Source: Methylophilaceae bacterium LSUCC0401
Lineage (GTDB): Bacteria; Pseudomonadota; Gammaproteobacteria; Burkholderiales; Methylophilaceae
Length of the DNA: 64,000 nt
Direction of reading: 5' to 3'
Assembly (NCBI GenBank): GCA_024919035.1
Contig: CP103442.1
Span: forward strand, 1 to 64,000
Below the pieces are notes generated by a model, which was not told the DNA's origin, ran no database searches, and saw only the letters and a program-made list of their open reading frames with translations. Both the position numbers and the translations under genes were made by a program. The number at the start of each line of letters is the position of its first letter. The stretch's first letter is position 1. This document shows, piece after piece, positions 23,501 to 33,939 of the stretch.

Positions 23501-25157
23501 TGGACAGTTGCCAGGTCATAAGGTAAGCCCATATATTGCTCAATTAAGATTTTCGGTTCCAGGTGTTGGATTAATATCTCCTCCACCCCATCACGATATT
23601 TATTCAATAGAGGATTTAGCTCAATTGATTCATGATTTGAAAAATGCTAATCCTAAAGCAGATATTTCTGTCAAGTTAGTATCAGAGACTGGTGTTGGAA
23701 CGGTTGCGGCAGGTGTTGCCAAAGCTAAATCAGATCACATTGTGATTGCAGGGCATGATGGAGGAACAGGGGCTTCACCTATTTCATCAATTAAACACGC
23801 CGGAACACCATGGGAACTCGGATTAGCTGAAACTCAACAGACATTAGTTTTAAATAAACTTCGCAGCCGAGTGGTGCTTCAAGTTGATGGCCAGATGAAA
23901 ACAGGACGTGACGTTATCATTGGTGCATTATTAGGTGCAGATGAGTTTGGTTTTGCCACTGCACCTTTAGTTGTCGAAGGTTGTATCATGATGAGAAAAT
24001 GTCATTTAAATACATGCCCCGTCGGTGTTGCAACTCAGGATCCTGAATTAAGAAAAAGATTTACAGGTCAACCAGAGCATGTGGTGAATTACTTTTTCTT
24101 TGTTGCAGAAGAAGTCCGTGAAATCATGGCAGAGCTTGGAATAAAGAAATTCAATGATCTAATTGGACGCTCAGATTTATTAGACATGCAATCAGGGATT
24201 GATCATTGGAAGATTAATGGACTAGATTTTACGAAAATTTTCCATAGACCAAAACTGGCAGATGAAGTTGGAACTTTCCATCAAGAAAAGCAAGATCATG
24301 GTTTAGAGAAAGCGTTGGATCATGAGTTAATCAAACAAGCAAAACATGCAATTGAGACAAGATCATCTTGTGAAATACATACACCCATTAGTAATATTAA
24401 TAGGACTGCTGGAACACTGCTATCTCATGAAATTGCAAAAAGATATGGAAATGATGGACTACCAAATGATTCAATAAGAGTTAACTTGACTGGAACAGCC
24501 GGTCAAAGTTTTGGAGCTTTTTTAGCTAAAGGGATAACATTTAATCTCATAGGCGAAGGTAATGATTATGTTGGAAAAGGTTTATGTGGAGGAAAAATCA
24601 TAATCCAACCTCCTGCTGGTTTTAACGCAAAAGCGAGTGAAAATATTATTGTGGGTAACACTGTCATGTATGGTGCTACCTCTGGTGAAACATATTTTAG
24701 TGGCGTTGCCGGTGAGCGATTCTGTGTTCGTAATTCAGGAGCAAGTGCAGTAGTGGAAGGTGTTGGAAATCATGGATGTGAGTACATGACCGGAGGGACC
24801 GTAGTTGTTTTAGGCCAAACAGGGCAAAATTTTGCAGCCGGCATGTCGGGAGGCGTAGCTTATGTTTACGATGTAAAACAGTTATTTAAGCCTAATTGTA
24901 ATTTATCAATGGTTACTCTTGAACCGGTTGTAAAATCAGAATCACAAGAAGAGCAAGCAAGGCATTTGAATAAGACAGATGAGATCATCTTAAGGGAATT
25001 AATTCAAGCTCACTTTGATAATACACAAAGTGAAGTTGCTAAGATGATTCTCGATAATTGGAATGATTCATTGAATCATTTTGTTAAAGTTATGCCTATT
25101 GAATATAAAAGAGCTCTGAATGAGTTAAGTGAAACACGGAAGAAGGAAACTGCATAA
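20532..25157 (+). CDS. gltB: Glutamate synthase (NADPH) large subunit
   Basis: GltB is the large subunit of GOGAT, which makes two glutamates from glutamine and 2-oxoglutarate. It is 1541 aa. A 21-residue propeptide precedes C22 (HDACGVGF), the N-terminal nucleophile of the glutaminase domain. The central and FMN-binding synthase domains follow ([25 protein letters not shown]). The 3Fe-4S cluster cysteines are C1151, C1157 and C1162 ([12 protein letters not shown]). The C-terminal GXGXG beta-helix domain is present. With the Amt-GlnK operon at 53-55 kb it forms the ammonium assimilation route. gltD overlaps its stop by one base. Confidence 0.98.
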   Translation: MAETTNIQKQGLYNPANEHDACGVGFVANIHGKKSHEIVEQGLTILDNLTHRGATGYDPKLGDGAGLLSQIPHEFFVSEAQKNDFVLPEVGHYGIGMIFFPQDDSLRQNFKSLIERIIVEEEQVFIGWRDVPVNNQNIADAAKEVEPVIQQVFIKRNIECDTQSAFERKLFVIRKRIEIEISKLNKNDPAKFYIPSLSSKTIVYKGMLLAAEVGVYFKDLKDEKFISAIALVHQRFSTNTFPSWDLAHPFRMIAHNGEINTMQGNVNWMHARHETMKSMLLGDDLEKLWPLIEDGQSDSACFDNCLELLVAGGYSLPHAMMMLIPEAWSGNPLMDKERKAFYEYHAALMEPWDGPAAVAFTDGQMIGATLDRNGLRPARYLMTDDGVVMMASEMGVLTFPEEKIVKKWRLEPGKMLLIDTEAGRVIDDQEVKKLLSTAKPYEKWINDSRFFLGDLKNVEIKTTLNQPILDIQQNFGYTQEDLKFILQPMFESGQEASGSMGNDAALPVLSNKAKSFYNYFKQLFAQVTNPPIDPIREEIVMSLVTFIGPKPNLLGIEETNPPWRLEAGQPILSLQELEQLKSIDQLTDGHFKSKVIDITYEVNSQDSAEKRMKTALDNICAEANQAIRDGFNILILSDRNISRDRIAIPALLASSATHAFLVHEGNRTKTGLVVDTGSAREVHHFALLGGYGAEAICPWLVYETMKEISDDTDKAQSNFIKAIGKGLYKVMSKMGISTFQSYCGAQIFEAIGLNSKFIQDYFTGTTTNIEGIGLSQVAIEAEKLHSDAFGNDPILMNALDAGGDYAFRIRGEQHMWNPDSIAKLQHATRKQDFKTYKEYAELINNQAKRYMTLRGLFKFNSNNKAINIDEVEPATEIVKRFATGAMSLGSISTEAHTTLAIAMNRIGGKSNTGEGGEDKKRFIPLTQDSTLADYLGKELIESNIDLKKGDSLRSKIKQVASGRFGVTAEYLAAADQIQIKMAQGAKPGEGGQLPGHKVSPYIAQLRFSVPGVGLISPPPHHDIYSIEDLAQLIHDLKNANPKADISVKLVSETGVGTVAAGVAKAKSDHIVIAGHDGGTGASPISSIKHAGTPWELGLAETQQTLVLNKLRSRVVLQVDGQMKTGRDVIIGALLGADEFGFATAPLVVEGCIMMRKCHLNTCPVGVATQDPELRKRFTGQPEHVVNYFFFVAEEVREIMAELGIKKFNDLIGRSDLLDMQSGIDHWKINGLDFTKIFHRPKLADEVGTFHQEKQDHGLEKALDHELIKQAKHAIETRSSCEIHTPISNINRTAGTLLSHEIAKRYGNDGLPNDSIRVNLTGTAGQSFGAFLAKGITFNLIGEGNDYVGKGLCGGKIIIQPPAGFNAKASENIIVGNTVMYGATSGETYFSGVAGERFCVRNSGASAVVEGVGNHGCEYMTGGTVVVLGQTGQNFAAGMSGGVAYVYDVKQLFKPNCNLSMVTLEPVVKSESQEEQARHLNKTDEIILRELIQAHFDNTQSEVAKMILDNWNDSLNHFVKVMPIEYKRALNELSETRKKETA

Positions 25158-26584
25158 TGGGAAAAGCCACAGGTTTTATTGAGTTTAATCGTTTATCTGA
25201 GCAAAATATTCCTCCGCATGAGCGAGTAAAAAACTATAAAGAATTTGTATTACATCTTTCTGATGAAGAGGCAAAAATACAAGGTGCTCGTTGTATGGAT
25301 TGCGGAATACCCTTTTGCAATAATGGCTGCCCAGTAAATAATATTATTCCAGATTGGAATGACTTGGTTTATAGACAAAATTGGGCAGAGGCAATTAAAG
25401 TTCTCCATTCAACAAATAATTTTCCAGAGTTTACTGGACGTATTTGTCCTGCACCCTGCGAAGCAGCCTGTACGCTTAATATTAATTCTGATGCGGTGGG
25501 GATAAAGTCGATTGAGCATGCAATTATAGATAAAGCATGGGAACTCGGTTTAGTAAAACCTGAAATTCCATCAGTAAAAACTGGAAAAAGAATAGCTATC
25601 GTTGGCTCAGGCCCAGCAGGTATGGCAGCAGCACAGCAATTGGCAAGAGTTGGGCACGATGTTGATTTGCTTGAAAAAAATGATCGTATCGGTGGATTAC
25701 TCAGATACGGTATTCCAGATTTTAAAATGGAAAAAACGCATATTGATAGAAGAATGGATCAAATGCAGGCTGAAGGTGTAAATTTTAAAACAAACCAAAA
25801 TGTAGGCGTTGATATAAATCCCGATGATTTAATTAATGATTATGATGCAGTCATTCTATCTGGTGGAGCTGAGTGGCCAAGAGATCTTCCTGTTCCAGGG
25901 AGAGATTTGAAAGGTGTTCATTTTGCAATGGATTTTCTTCCCTCACAGAATAAAGTTGTGGCCGGCGATAAAGTTGAAGAGCAGATCTTAGCCACAGATA
26001 AACATGTCATTGTTATCGGAGGCGGTGATACCGGTTCTGATTGTGTAGGTACCTCAAATCGCCATGGAGCTAAATCAGTTACTCAATTTGAATTGATGCC
26101 ACAGCCACCGGAAAAAGAAAATAAAGCCATGGTATGGCCATATTGGCCTCTTAAATTAAGAACATCAAGCTCACACGAAGAGGGATGTCAGCGTGATTGG
26201 TCGGTTGCAACCAAAGAGTTAATAGGTGAAAATGGCGTGGTTAAGGAATTAGTGGCGAGCCGCGTCGAGTGGAAAGACGGAAAAATGGCAGAAGTCGCAA
26301 ACTCAGAATTTAAAATCAAAGCAGATCTTGTTTTGCTAGCCATGGGTTTTGTAGGACCACAACAAAATCTTTTGGAAAAATTTGGAATTGAAAAAGATGA
26401 GCGAGGAAATGCAAAAGCAGAAACTGAAGGAGATAAAGCTTATTTTACTTCACGTAATAAAGTTTTCGCCGCTGGCGATATGCGCAGGGGACAGTCTTTA
26501 GTTGTTTGGGCAATAAGAGAGGGCAGACAATGTGCGCGTGCTGTTGATGAGTTTTTAATGGGTAGCTCTATCCTCCCAAGATAA
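25157..26584 (+). CDS. gltD: Glutamate synthase (NADPH) small subunit
   Basis: GltD feeds electrons from NADPH through FAD and 4Fe-4S clusters to GltB. The 475 aa protein has N-terminal cluster cysteines C46, C49, C54 and C58, and C97, C101 and C105. The FAD loop is GSGPAG (150-155) and the NADPH loop GGGDTGSD (288-295). The C-terminal [20 protein letters not shown] is the typical FAD closure. The ATG overlaps the gltB stop (TAATG). hemE follows five bases after the stop. Confidence 0.97.
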   Translation: MGKATGFIEFNRLSEQNIPPHERVKNYKEFVLHLSDEEAKIQGARCMDCGIPFCNNGCPVNNIIPDWNDLVYRQNWAEAIKVLHSTNNFPEFTGRICPAPCEAACTLNINSDAVGIKSIEHAIIDKAWELGLVKPEIPSVKTGKRIAIVGSGPAGMAAAQQLARVGHDVDLLEKNDRIGGLLRYGIPDFKMEKTHIDRRMDQMQAEGVNFKTNQNVGVDINPDDLINDYDAVILSGGAEWPRDLPVPGRDLKGVHFAMDFLPSQNKVVAGDKVEEQILATDKHVIVIGGGDTGSDCVGTSNRHGAKSVTQFELMPQPPEKENKAMVWPYWPLKLRTSSSHEEGCQRDWSVATKELIGENGVVKELVASRVEWKDGKMAEVANSEFKIKADLVLLAMGFVGPQQNLLEKFGIEKDERGNAKAETEGDKAYFTSRNKVFAAGDMRRGQSLVVWAIREGRQCARAVDEFLMGSSILPR

Positions 26585-26589
26585 TATCA

Positions 26590-27645
26590 ATGAAAATTAT
26601 GAATGATTCATTCCTCAAAACGTTGAGGCTGGAGAAAACTCCATACACTCCAGTTTGGATTATGAGACAGGCAGGCCGTTATCTTCCAGAATACCAACAA
26701 ACCCGAAAAAATGCAGGATCATTTATGGATCTTTGCCGTAATAAAAATTTTGCTACAGAAGTAACCCTCCAACCTCTTGATAGATATCCATTGTTAGATG
26801 CATCAATCCTTTTTTCAGATATCTTAACTATTCCAGATGCAATGGGGCTGGGGTTAAATTTTATCCATGGTGAAGGTCCAATTTTTGATAAGCCTTTGCA
26901 AAATGAACAAGCAGTTCAAGCTCTTGATATTCCTTCAATGGATAAGTTGTCATATGTATTTGATGCAGTAAAATCCATTAAAAATGCACTGAATGGAAGA
27001 GTACCCTTAATAGGGTTTTCTGGAAGTCCTTGGACATTAGCGACCTATATGGTCGAAGGCCAAGGAGGCTCAGATTTTTTAAAGATAAAAAAAATGGCTT
27101 ATGAAAGACAAGATTTAATTCATCATATATTAAAAATTAACGCAGAAAGTGTAACTCAATATTTAACTGAGCAAATTAAATCGGGCGTTGACGCTGTAAT
27201 GATCTTTGATTCATGGGGAGGGGCATTAAGTCATCATGAATACAGCGAATTATCTTTAAATTATATGAAAGTAATCCTCGATAATTTAGATATTTTGGGC
27301 TATGAACATATACCTAAAATTATTTTTACTAAAGGGGGAGGTCAATGGATTGATCAACAAATTATTGCCCGACCCGATGCCATAGGCCTGGACTGGCAGA
27401 CTAGTTTAAAAAAAGCACGCGAAATAACGAATGATAAAATTGCCTTACAAGGAAATATGGATCCCGCAATTTTGTTAGGCTCAGATAAAAAAATTGAAGA
27501 AGAAGTTAAAAAAGTCCTCGATGATTATGGTCGCGGTGAAGGACATATTTTTAATCTAGGCCATGGCATAACTCAATTTACTGACCCTGATAAGGTAGAT
27601 TTAATGTTACAAACCATCAGAGAATACAGTCAACAGTATCATTAG
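26590..27645 (+). CDS. hemE: Uroporphyrinogen decarboxylase
   Basis: HemE decarboxylates uroporphyrinogen III to coproporphyrinogen III in heme synthesis. The 351 aa protein has the N-terminal signature [15 protein letters not shown], the second family motif [17 protein letters not shown], and [10 protein letters not shown] near the end. Two ATGs are possible, 26590 and 26599; neither has a clear RBS, and the second gives the more usual MNDSFL start. The order gltB-gltD-hemE is typical of betaproteobacteria. Its end overlaps the convergent actP-like gene by four bases. Confidence 0.96.
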   Translation: MKIMNDSFLKTLRLEKTPYTPVWIMRQAGRYLPEYQQTRKNAGSFMDLCRNKNFATEVTLQPLDRYPLLDASILFSDILTIPDAMGLGLNFIHGEGPIFDKPLQNEQAVQALDIPSMDKLSYVFDAVKSIKNALNGRVPLIGFSGSPWTLATYMVEGQGGSDFLKIKKMAYERQDLIHHILKINAESVTQYLTEQIKSGVDAVMIFDSWGGALSHHEYSELSLNYMKVILDNLDILGYEHIPKIIFTKGGGQWIDQQIIARPDAIGLDWQTSLKKAREITNDKIALQGNMDPAILLGSDKKIEEEVKKVLDDYGRGEGHIFNLGHGITQFTDPDKVDLMLQTIREYSQQYH

Positions 27646-29204
27646 TGCCCTTTGCCTTGTTCGATTCCTTTGCCTGAAATTGATCGATAAAATTGATCAT
27701 TAAATTTTGCCCTTTCTTTTTTTGCTTGAGGGGATTTATCAGCTAAGGAAATTAAAATGACAAAGATAAAAGTTGTGCTCATAGAAAATAAAGCAGGATA
27801 TTTATAGGGAAATATAGCTGTCGGAAATTGAAATACGTCAACCCAAACAACGGGACTTAGAATAACTAAGGCAATGGTTGTTACAAGGCCAATAATTCCA
27901 CCGTAAAAAGCACCATGGGTCGTTAACTTTTTCCAATACATGGATAAAAAAATAATAGGAAAATTTGTACTGGCCGCAATAGCAAATGCTAAACCCACCA
28001 TAAAAGCGATATTTTGATTTTCAAAAATAATGCCAAGTCCAATGGCAATGACCCCAAGAAAAACTGAGGCTATTCTTGAGACATTCAATTCTTTTTTTTC
28101 ATCTTTGTTATTCGGCTGTATGACATTAGAGAAAATGTCATGAGAGATTGCGGAGGCTCCAGCTAAAGTGAGGCCAGATACTACTGCAAGAATTGTTGCA
28201 AAAGCAACTGCAGAAATAAATCCCAGAAGTATATCTCCACCGACTGCATGAGCAAGATGAATGGCTGCCATATTATTATTTCCTAATAGGTCGCCATCTG
28301 CATTAAGATAGACTGGATTTGTGCTGACAAGTATTATTGCTCCAAAGCCGATGATAAATGTAAGAATATAGAAGTAACCAATAAAACCGGTTGCAAAGGC
28401 AACAGATCTTCTTGCTTGAATGGAATCTTTAACGGTAAAGAATCGCATTAATATATGGGGTAGTCCGGCAGTTCCAAACATGAGAGCCAATCCAAGTGAA
28501 ATCGCCGATACGGGATCTTTGATTAAAGCTCCTGGAGCAGTTATTTGTTCAGAAAGGCGATGGTAATTAATGGCCGTATCAAAAAAAATATTTAAGTTGA
28601 AATTATATTTCCACATCACTAAAACTGAAATTAAAGTTGCCCCAAATAATAAAAGAATAGCTTTAATAATTTGTACCCAGGTCGTGGCAATCATCCCACC
28701 AAATGTAACGTATAAAATCATTAGGACGCCAACAATATAAACAGCCACATGATAAGGTAAGTTAAATAAGATTTGAATTAATTTGCCTGCTCCAACCATT
28801 TGTGCGATCAGGTATAAAACTACAGTGGCCAATGAGCCAAAGGCAGACAGGATGCGGATAGGTTTTTGTTTTAACCGATAAGAGGCCACATCCGCAAATG
28901 TATATTTCCCTAAATTTCTCAATGGCTCAGCAATGATGAGAAGCACAATAGGCCAACCCACTAGGAAACCAATTGAATAAATTAATCCATCAAAACCAGA
29001 GGCAAAAACTAATCCAGATATACCTAAGAATGAGGCCGCAGACATAAAGTCACCGGATATTGCTAATCCATTTTGAAAACCTGTAATATTCCCACCAGCC
29101 GTATAAAAAGAGTCTCTGTTGCGAATTTGTTTGGCAGCCCAGTAGGTGATGTATAGGGTTAATAGAACAAAACAAAAAAACATTGAAACAGCAATAATAT
29201 TCAT
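27642..29204 (-). CDS. actP: Sodium:solute symporter, ActP-like (acetate/monocarboxylate)
   Basis: A 520 aa inner-membrane carrier with about 13 hydrophobic helices, of the SSS family. Segments such as [34 protein letters not shown], the Q-rich [15 protein letters not shown] and the [15 protein letters not shown] loop match the ActP (YjcG) branch, which takes up acetate and related short acids. The gene before it encodes a DUF485 (YjcH) partner, the standard ActP companion. In a presumed C1 specialist the substrate could be another small monocarboxylate, so the symbol describes the family rather than a proven substrate. Confidence 0.85.
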   Translation of the reverse strand: MNIIAVSMFFCFVLLTLYITYWAAKQIRNRDSFYTAGGNITGFQNGLAISGDFMSAASFLGISGLVFASGFDGLIYSIGFLVGWPIVLLIIAEPLRNLGKYTFADVASYRLKQKPIRILSAFGSLATVVLYLIAQMVGAGKLIQILFNLPYHVAVYIVGVLMILYVTFGGMIATTWVQIIKAILLLFGATLISVLVMWKYNFNLNIFFDTAINYHRLSEQITAPGALIKDPVSAISLGLALMFGTAGLPHILMRFFTVKDSIQARRSVAFATGFIGYFYILTFIIGFGAIILVSTNPVYLNADGDLLGNNNMAAIHLAHAVGGDILLGFISAVAFATILAVVSGLTLAGASAISHDIFSNVIQPNNKDEKKELNVSRIASVFLGVIAIGLGIIFENQNIAFMVGLAFAIAASTNFPIIFLSMYWKKLTTHGAFYGGIIGLVTTIALVILSPVVWVDVFQFPTAIFPYKYPALFSMSTTFIFVILISLADKSPQAKKERAKFNDQFYRSISGKGIEQGKGH

Positions 29205-29207
29205 GAC

Positions 29208-29465
29208 TTATATTCTTTTCACAATAGGCTCTATTAATTTATTTGATAAATAAACGTATACCAATGTGACGAGAAAGATTAAAAAAATAAGAAAGAAACC
29301 ATAGGCAATTCCATAAGAAATTGATGAATCAAATATCTTCTGACTTAACCAGTTTGGATAATAAGCAATAAGTAAAATGAAAGAAAAGTATGAACAAATG
29401 ATTATGAATAAAAGTGGGTAAATGATAATTTTTTTTAAGTTGATGAGCTTTTCATAATCTTTCAT
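29208..29465 (-). CDS. DUF485 (YjcH-type) membrane protein
   Basis: An 85 aa protein from ATG 29465 (ATG 29471 is also possible). It has two hydrophobic helices (about 12-34 and 50-75) joined by a loop, the DUF485 plan. It lies three bases upstream of the ActP-like gene and is probably cotranscribed. The YjcH family is nearly always encoded with ActP-type symporters, and its role in transport is unresolved. The sequence has drifted from the E. coli form; the assignment rests on topology, length and context. Confidence 0.75.
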   Translation of the reverse strand: MKDYEKLINLKKIIIYPLLFIIICSYFSFILLIAYYPNWLSQKIFDSSISYGIAYGFFLIFLIFLVTLVYVYLSNKLIEPIVKRI

Positions 29466-29501
29466 AAACATCAATATATCATTATTAATATCAAAGATGG
29501 A

Positions 29502-30347
29502 TTAAGGAAAAATATCAATCAAACAATCGATTTGATTATTTATGTACTGCTGAATATAAGACAGCTCCTCTAAATCTAGTCTTTGGATATCTACTTCACT
29601 TTTTTGATAAGACGGTCTTGCAAGGCTATAAATGTGAATGCCTTTCAGGTTATTTGAAAATGGGTTTATAAAATTAATATAATCATCTAAAAATTTATTA
29701 GACGGGATAGAACCATCGATTTTCAAGAAACAACTTTGGACCACAGTTGAGACATGCCGAATACACAAATCTAAATTATTATGAATTTGCTTCATAGAAG
29801 GATTAATCTGATTAATTTGTTTCATAGCTAATGTATTTCCTGCATCAACTTTAAACCATACCTCACCGTTATATTTACTAATCGTTTTAATTGCATCAAG
29901 ATTTTTATGAATAAAGCTACCATTAGTGATTAATCGGATCGGTATCTTATTAACTAGGTGAAATTCTTTTAAGAGTTTAATTGATCTATCAACAGCATCA
30001 GCAAATTCCTTAGCTGCTGTAGGTTCGCCATTCCCTGAAAAAGCAATATCAGCGAAAGATGTATTTGGTGGACCATTTTCTTCGATAAAAGAAGTATGAT
30101 TTATTTTAAAAAGCCATTGACGTAATTCATCCTCTAACAAGTTTAAGTCAATTGGTTCTGGATTACCTCTGGTTAAGTTAGGGATCTCGCAATAAATACA
30201 TTGCCAATTGCATGCGTTATTAGTGTTTAAGTTGATTCCAAGAGACAATCCCCCAGCTCTCCTTGATAGAACCGGATAAATATATTTCGATTCAAAAATA
30301 TCACGATCATGATTTTCTGTGTGTAGCTTAAAAGTTTTTTTATCCAT
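29502..30347 (-). CDS. Radical SAM protein of unknown function
   Basis: A 281 aa protein with the radical SAM cluster motif C46-x3-C50-x2-C53 (ACNWQCIYCEIP), which holds the 4Fe-4S cluster that cleaves S-adenosylmethionine. GNGEPT matches the glycine-rich SAM-binding strand. The sequence resembles the COG0731/wyosine-like group rather than MoaA or PqqE: there is no C-terminal cysteine-rich extension of the SPASM type. It sits alone between cytochrome b561 and the symporter pair. Substrate unknown. Confidence 0.8.
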   Translation of the reverse strand: MDKKTFKLHTENHDRDIFESKYIYPVLSRRAGGLSLGINLNTNNACNWQCIYCEIPNLTRGNPEPIDLNLLEDELRQWLFKINHTSFIEENGPPNTSFADIAFSGNGEPTAAKEFADAVDRSIKLLKEFHLVNKIPIRLITNGSFIHKNLDAIKTISKYNGEVWFKVDAGNTLAMKQINQINPSMKQIHNNLDLCIRHVSTVVQSCFLKIDGSIPSNKFLDDYINFINPFSNNLKGIHIYSLARPSYQKSEVDIQRLDLEELSYIQQYINNQIDCLIDIFP

Positions 30348-30435
30348 TAACTAGAGTTAAAGCAACATTTAAATTAGTGAAAATTAAATAATACTTCATA
30401 TGGATTGGTATGAAGTGATTAGGAAAATTTTAGAT

Positions 30436-31074
30436 CTATTTTTTAAACCACATCCTTTTTAAAACGCCATCCTTATTCATAAAGGTATGTTTGAGCGCTC
30501 CAGCAAAATGCAGAATAAATACCAACAAAAGAATTTGTCCAAAAATTTCATGAAATTCTTTAAATAATTCTCTTAGCGTTTCATTGTCCATGCCGGGAAG
30601 AAAAGGAATGCCAAACCAATGAACACCATATTTGCTCCCGATAGACATGATGATTCCGGTTAATGGAATTAAGAACATTAGGAGGTAAAGTGTATGATGA
30701 GCTGCTGTCGCCAACCTAACTTCAAATGGGGTCATGGTTGCCAACATTTTTGGTGGTTTATTTTTGATTCTCCAATATATTCGAAATAATACTAAAAAGA
30801 AGATGGTGACCCCAATAGACTTATGTAAATTGAAGTAAAAAGTTCTTACAGAAATTTCTTTTGCAGTGTCAATGGTAATTAGACCTAAGTTAAACAGATC
30901 AAAACTACTCACTTTTGGCCCAGCTTTTGGTAATTCGTGCATATACCAACCTAAAATAAACATAAAGATTATGGCAACTGCAATAATCCAATGTAGAGCG
31001 ATTGCTACATTAGTGTAACGATCTTTTTTTGGACCAAAATAATTATTCTTTGATTTAACCATAAGACAAATCAT
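30436..31074 (-). CDS. Cytochrome b561-family membrane protein
   Basis: A 212 aa four-helix membrane cytochrome of the bacterial b561 type (CybB-like). Helices start with ALHWIIAVAIIFMFILGWYM, whose histidine is a likely heme ligand; further histidines lie in FNLHKSIGV, AAHHTLYLL and VFILHFAGALKH, as expected for two b hemes. Such proteins pass electrons between quinone and periplasmic partners. The start may be ATG 31074 or 31062. It is divergent from the metallohydrolase gene with only 28 bases between, so they may share a control region. Confidence 0.86.
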   Translation of the reverse strand: MICLMVKSKNNYFGPKKDRYTNVAIALHWIIAVAIIFMFILGWYMHELPKAGPKVSSFDLFNLGLITIDTAKEISVRTFYFNLHKSIGVTIFFLVLFRIYWRIKNKPPKMLATMTPFEVRLATAAHHTLYLLMFLIPLTGIIMSIGSKYGVHWFGIPFLPGMDNETLRELFKEFHEIFGQILLLVFILHFAGALKHTFMNKDGVLKRMWFKK

Positions 31075-31102
31075 ATAGATCTTATATAAAAATTACAACA
31101 TA

Positions 31103-32014
31103 ATGGTGTTAATGAGATTACTTGCCACTTCAGTATTTTTTTTACTCTTTTATATATCGAATGCAATTGCTTTTGTGCAAGAAATATCACCCGGAGTATT
31201 TGTCCATATTGGCAAACACCTAGATGTAGATGAAGGCTATGACGGCGATATCTGTAATATTGGTTTTATCGTCGGTGATGATGCCATTGCTGTCATTGAT
31301 ACGGGGGGGAATTATTTAGTAGGCAATCAATTAAGGCAATATATTGCTGAAAATTTTAAACAGCCAATTAAATATGTGATTAACACCCATGCACATCTGG
31401 ATCATGTTTATGGAAATATTTCTTTTGATGAAGCAGAGATATATGGACATGAAAACTTACCTAAAGCCATGAAGCTTAGAGCAAATATTTATGACAGATT
31501 AAACGAAAAGTATCTAGGAAAAATTGCCAGTAGCAGCCCGCTTGTTGTGGCAACAAAATTTGTAGAAATTGGACAGGATGTTAATCTTGATTTAGGTAAT
31601 CGAATGATTACTTTAAGTGCTTATCTGGTAGCGCATACCGAAGCTGATCTAACCGTATATGATCAGAAAACTCAGGTTTTATGGTCAGGAGATCTTGTTT
31701 TTAAAGAGAGAACCCCAGTCATTGATGGAAATATTCATGGGTTTATTAAAGCTCTGCAATCAATAAATGAGTTACAAATTTCTCAAATTGTGCCTGGTCA
31801 TGGGATACCTTCATCTAAAGAATATGCAACACAACCTATGTTAGATTATCTCTCAACACTCAGAGATGATATTCGTCAATATATTAATGAAGGTCAAAGT
31901 TTAGAATATGCATTAGAGCATGCGGCAAAATCAGAAAAAGAAAAGTGGTTATTATTTGATATTCAAAATAAGAGAAATGTAAATCAGGTATATCCGATGA
32001 TGGAATGGGAATAA
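31103..32014 (+). CDS. Metallo-beta-lactamase fold hydrolase, quinoprotein-relay (SoxH-like) type
   Basis: A 303 aa protein with a signal peptide (about 1-23, VFFLLFYISNAIAF) and the MBL metal motif H96-A-H98-L-D100-H101. Later ligands are H178 (VAHTEADL), the DLVF aspartate and GHGIPSS. The sequence fits the secreted zinc metallohydrolases that occur beside PQQ-dependent dehydrogenases and SoxH. No dehydrogenase is encoded next to it, but a pqqA lies 17 kb away and a cytochrome b561 is divergently encoded. Role is inferred from family context only. Confidence 0.78.
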   Translation: MVLMRLLATSVFFLLFYISNAIAFVQEISPGVFVHIGKHLDVDEGYDGDICNIGFIVGDDAIAVIDTGGNYLVGNQLRQYIAENFKQPIKYVINTHAHLDHVYGNISFDEAEIYGHENLPKAMKLRANIYDRLNEKYLGKIASSSPLVVATKFVEIGQDVNLDLGNRMITLSAYLVAHTEADLTVYDQKTQVLWSGDLVFKERTPVIDGNIHGFIKALQSINELQISQIVPGHGIPSSKEYATQPMLDYLSTLRDDIRQYINEGQSLEYALEHAAKSEKEKWLLFDIQNKRNVNQVYPMMEWE

Positions 32015-32028
32015 TAAATTATTCCCAT
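32005..32028 (+). terminator. Hairpin at the end of the metallohydrolase gene
   Basis: ATGGGAATAA (32005-32014) and TTATTCCCAT (32019-32028) form a perfect 10 bp stem with a TAAA loop, and the left arm contains the metallohydrolase stop codon. The doxX-like gene converges from the right. There is no immediate T-run, so factor-independent termination is plausible rather than certain. Confidence 0.45.
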
Positions 32029-32042
32029 AATATCTTAAAGAC

Positions 32043-32450
32043 TTATTTTTTCCCCATTTTTTGATCTAGCCCACATCCTGTGTTCTCTGGATGAGCCCCA
32101 ACCAATAATAGTCCACCAGTGATTGCTATATACAATAAACTCATAATAAGCACAGGCTGGCCCTGCATTGCGTTCATAAAGTAGACCGCCGCCCAAAGAA
32201 AAGAATAAGCTGCTAGGATGTATGCAGCAATCCGAGTTTTAAAGCCTAATATCAAAGCAAGGCCACCAAGAAATTGAACAAGAATGCTCAGTGGAGCCAT
32301 TATTCCAGGGAGGCCTCGTGCACCCAACATGTCTTGGTACATTCCATAACCTCCCGGAGTAGAAATAATATTATTAAGAATAAATAAGATGGAGATAAAA
32401 AATATTTGCGCTAATAAAATTCGCGCTATAAGTCCGATATGTTTTGTCAT
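32043..32450 (-). CDS. DoxX family membrane protein
   Basis: A 135 aa protein with four hydrophobic helices and the DoxX-type pattern GLIARILLAQIFFISILFI and LAPLSILVQFLGGLALILGF-like segments. DoxX proteins are linked to quinone or thiol redox systems but most have no assigned role. The C-terminus carries a single cysteine (ENTGCGLDQK). It converges with the metallohydrolase gene and diverges from the GNAT gene (52 bp spacer). I give no functional assignment beyond the family. Confidence 0.82.
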   Translation of the reverse strand: MTKHIGLIARILLAQIFFISILFILNNIISTPGGYGMYQDMLGARGLPGIMAPLSILVQFLGGLALILGFKTRIAAYILAAYSFLWAAVYFMNAMQGQPVLIMSLLYIAITGGLLLVGAHPENTGCGLDQKMGKK

Positions 32451-32502
32451 AAAATTTCCTAAATGTTTAATTTTTTAAGATGATGCCCTTAAAATTAAAA
32501 CT

Positions 32503-32940
32503 ATGCAAGTAAGCCAATTAGATTTTCAAATCCTTTCGTGGAAAAAAAACCTCAATGAAATAAAAAAAATCCGCACGGTTGTTTTTTTACAAGAACAACA
32601 CATTCCAAAAGAATTAGAATGGGATGAGTATGATAAGTCAGCTTTACATTTCGGTTTATTTGATAAATCTTGTTTAGTTGCTTATGCGCGGTCCATAGAA
32701 AATAATGTGTATTGGATTGGACGGATGGCCGTTCAAAAAGAATACAGAAATATAAGTATCGGATCTCGTTTATTACAATTGGTCATTGCTTTTCTTCAAG
32801 ATATTAATTTTCAAAAAGATATATTTGTATCAGCTCAGGTTCAAGCAATTCATTTTTATGAAAAAAATAATTTTAGTGTTAGAGGAAAGACATATTTAGA
32901 TGCAGGTATTGTGCATACGGATATGATTTTAAGGCGATAG
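32503..32940 (+). CDS. GNAT-family N-acetyltransferase (ElaA-like)
   Basis: A 145 aa single-domain GNAT protein. The acetyl-CoA-binding strand-loop-helix is IGRMAVQKEYRNISIGSRLLQLV (motif A: V..EYR....G..LL), followed by AQVQAIHFYEKNNF (motif B). The N-terminal part, IRTVVFLQEQHIPKELEWDE, resembles the ElaA/YjcF-like group. The substrate is unknown. Its end overlaps the convergent mutY by 12 bases. Confidence 0.85.
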   Translation: MQVSQLDFQILSWKKNLNEIKKIRTVVFLQEQHIPKELEWDEYDKSALHFGLFDKSCLVAYARSIENNVYWIGRMAVQKEYRNISIGSRLLQLVIAFLQDINFQKDIFVSAQVQAIHFYEKNNFSVRGKTYLDAGIVHTDMILRR

Positions 32941-33936
32941 CTCAATTAATAATTTTTTGATTGGTGCAGGTAATCCTATATCTTGTATATCTTGCCAATT
33001 AATCCATAATCCTTTTAATTTAATTTCAGGTTTAGCTAAAGCTTTAATAAAGGTATATTCAAAAACTAATTTATAGTGAGAAAACACAGATTGCCTGTGA
33101 CCATATTTAATAATTTGTTTATTTTTTAATTTTATTTCTTCATTGGGGGGAAGCCATAATCCATTCCATACCCCCGATCTATTTTTAACTAAAAATACTT
33201 GCTTCTGATACTCATAGATATAAAAATGTGTTTTTTTTATCTCATTTTTTTTAACAGGATTTTTTTTTGGAATCTGAGTGGTGAGTCCATTAACATATGC
33301 AACACAAGTTTGTGTTATTGGACAAATATTACATATTGGTCTCTTAGGAATACAAAGAGTCGCACCAAAATCCATAATGGCTTGGGTATAAATATCAATA
33401 TTTTTTTTGGGTAAGTTCTTTTCACTGAGTAACCATAATTTCTTTTCTGTTCGTGAATTATTTATAGGTGTTGTTATTCCATAAACACGAGAGAGTACCC
33501 TTTTGACATTTCCATCAAGAATGGGGTAGGGTTTATTGAAGCAAAAAGCTAGAATTGCACCGGCTGTTGATCTTCCAATTCCAGGCAGTCTAATCATATC
33601 TTGGAAATTATCTGGAAAATGACCGCTGTTTTCCTTCATGATCATGATTGAGGCAGCATGCAGATTTCTAGCTCGTGAATAAAAGCCTAAACCACTCCAC
33701 ATACTTAAAACATCATCTTCGCTTGCTTCAGCCAACGCTTTAATGGTTTTGAATTTGGTGATAAATTTTTGATAGTATGAAATGACTGTGACGACCTGGG
33801 TTTGTTGTAGCATAATTTCTGAAACCCAAACATGATAGGGGTCTTTTGACTTTTGCCACGGAAGATCATGGCGTCCAAATTTTTTGTGCCATTTAATAAT
33901 TGAAACATTGAAGGCAGGCTTTTTTAGAACTTCCAC
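32929..33936 (-). CDS. mutY: Adenine DNA glycosylase MutY
   Basis: MutY removes adenine paired with 8-oxoguanine. The 335 aa protein has DLPWQKSKDPYHVWVSEIML with the catalytic glutamate, LQQTQV, the helix-hairpin-helix LPGIGRSTAGAI followed by the conserved Asp (PILDGNVKRV), and the 4Fe-4S cluster C-x6-C-x2-C-x5-C (CIPKRPICNICPITQTC). A C-terminal NUDIX-like domain (FLVKNRSGVWNGLWLPP) recognises oxoG. It lies downstream of uppP on the same strand with a three-base gap. Confidence 0.95.
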   Translation of the reverse strand: MEVLKKPAFNVSIIKWHKKFGRHDLPWQKSKDPYHVWVSEIMLQQTQVVTVISYYQKFITKFKTIKALAEASEDDVLSMWSGLGFYSRARNLHAASIMIMKENSGHFPDNFQDMIRLPGIGRSTAGAILAFCFNKPYPILDGNVKRVLSRVYGITTPINNSRTEKKLWLLSEKNLPKKNIDIYTQAIMDFGATLCIPKRPICNICPITQTCVAYVNGLTTQIPKKNPVKKNEIKKTHFYIYEYQKQVFLVKNRSGVWNGLWLPPNEEIKLKNKQIIKYGHRQSVFSHYKLVFEYTFIKALAKPEIKLKGLWINWQDIQDIGLPAPIKKLLIELSP

Positions 33937-33939
33937 TGT

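Noticed and set aside
30393-30416. ACTTCATA...TATGAAGT inverted repeat between cytochrome b561 and the radical SAM gene
   Set aside because: An 8 bp A/T-rich stem without a proper T-run on the minus strand; too weak to call a terminator.
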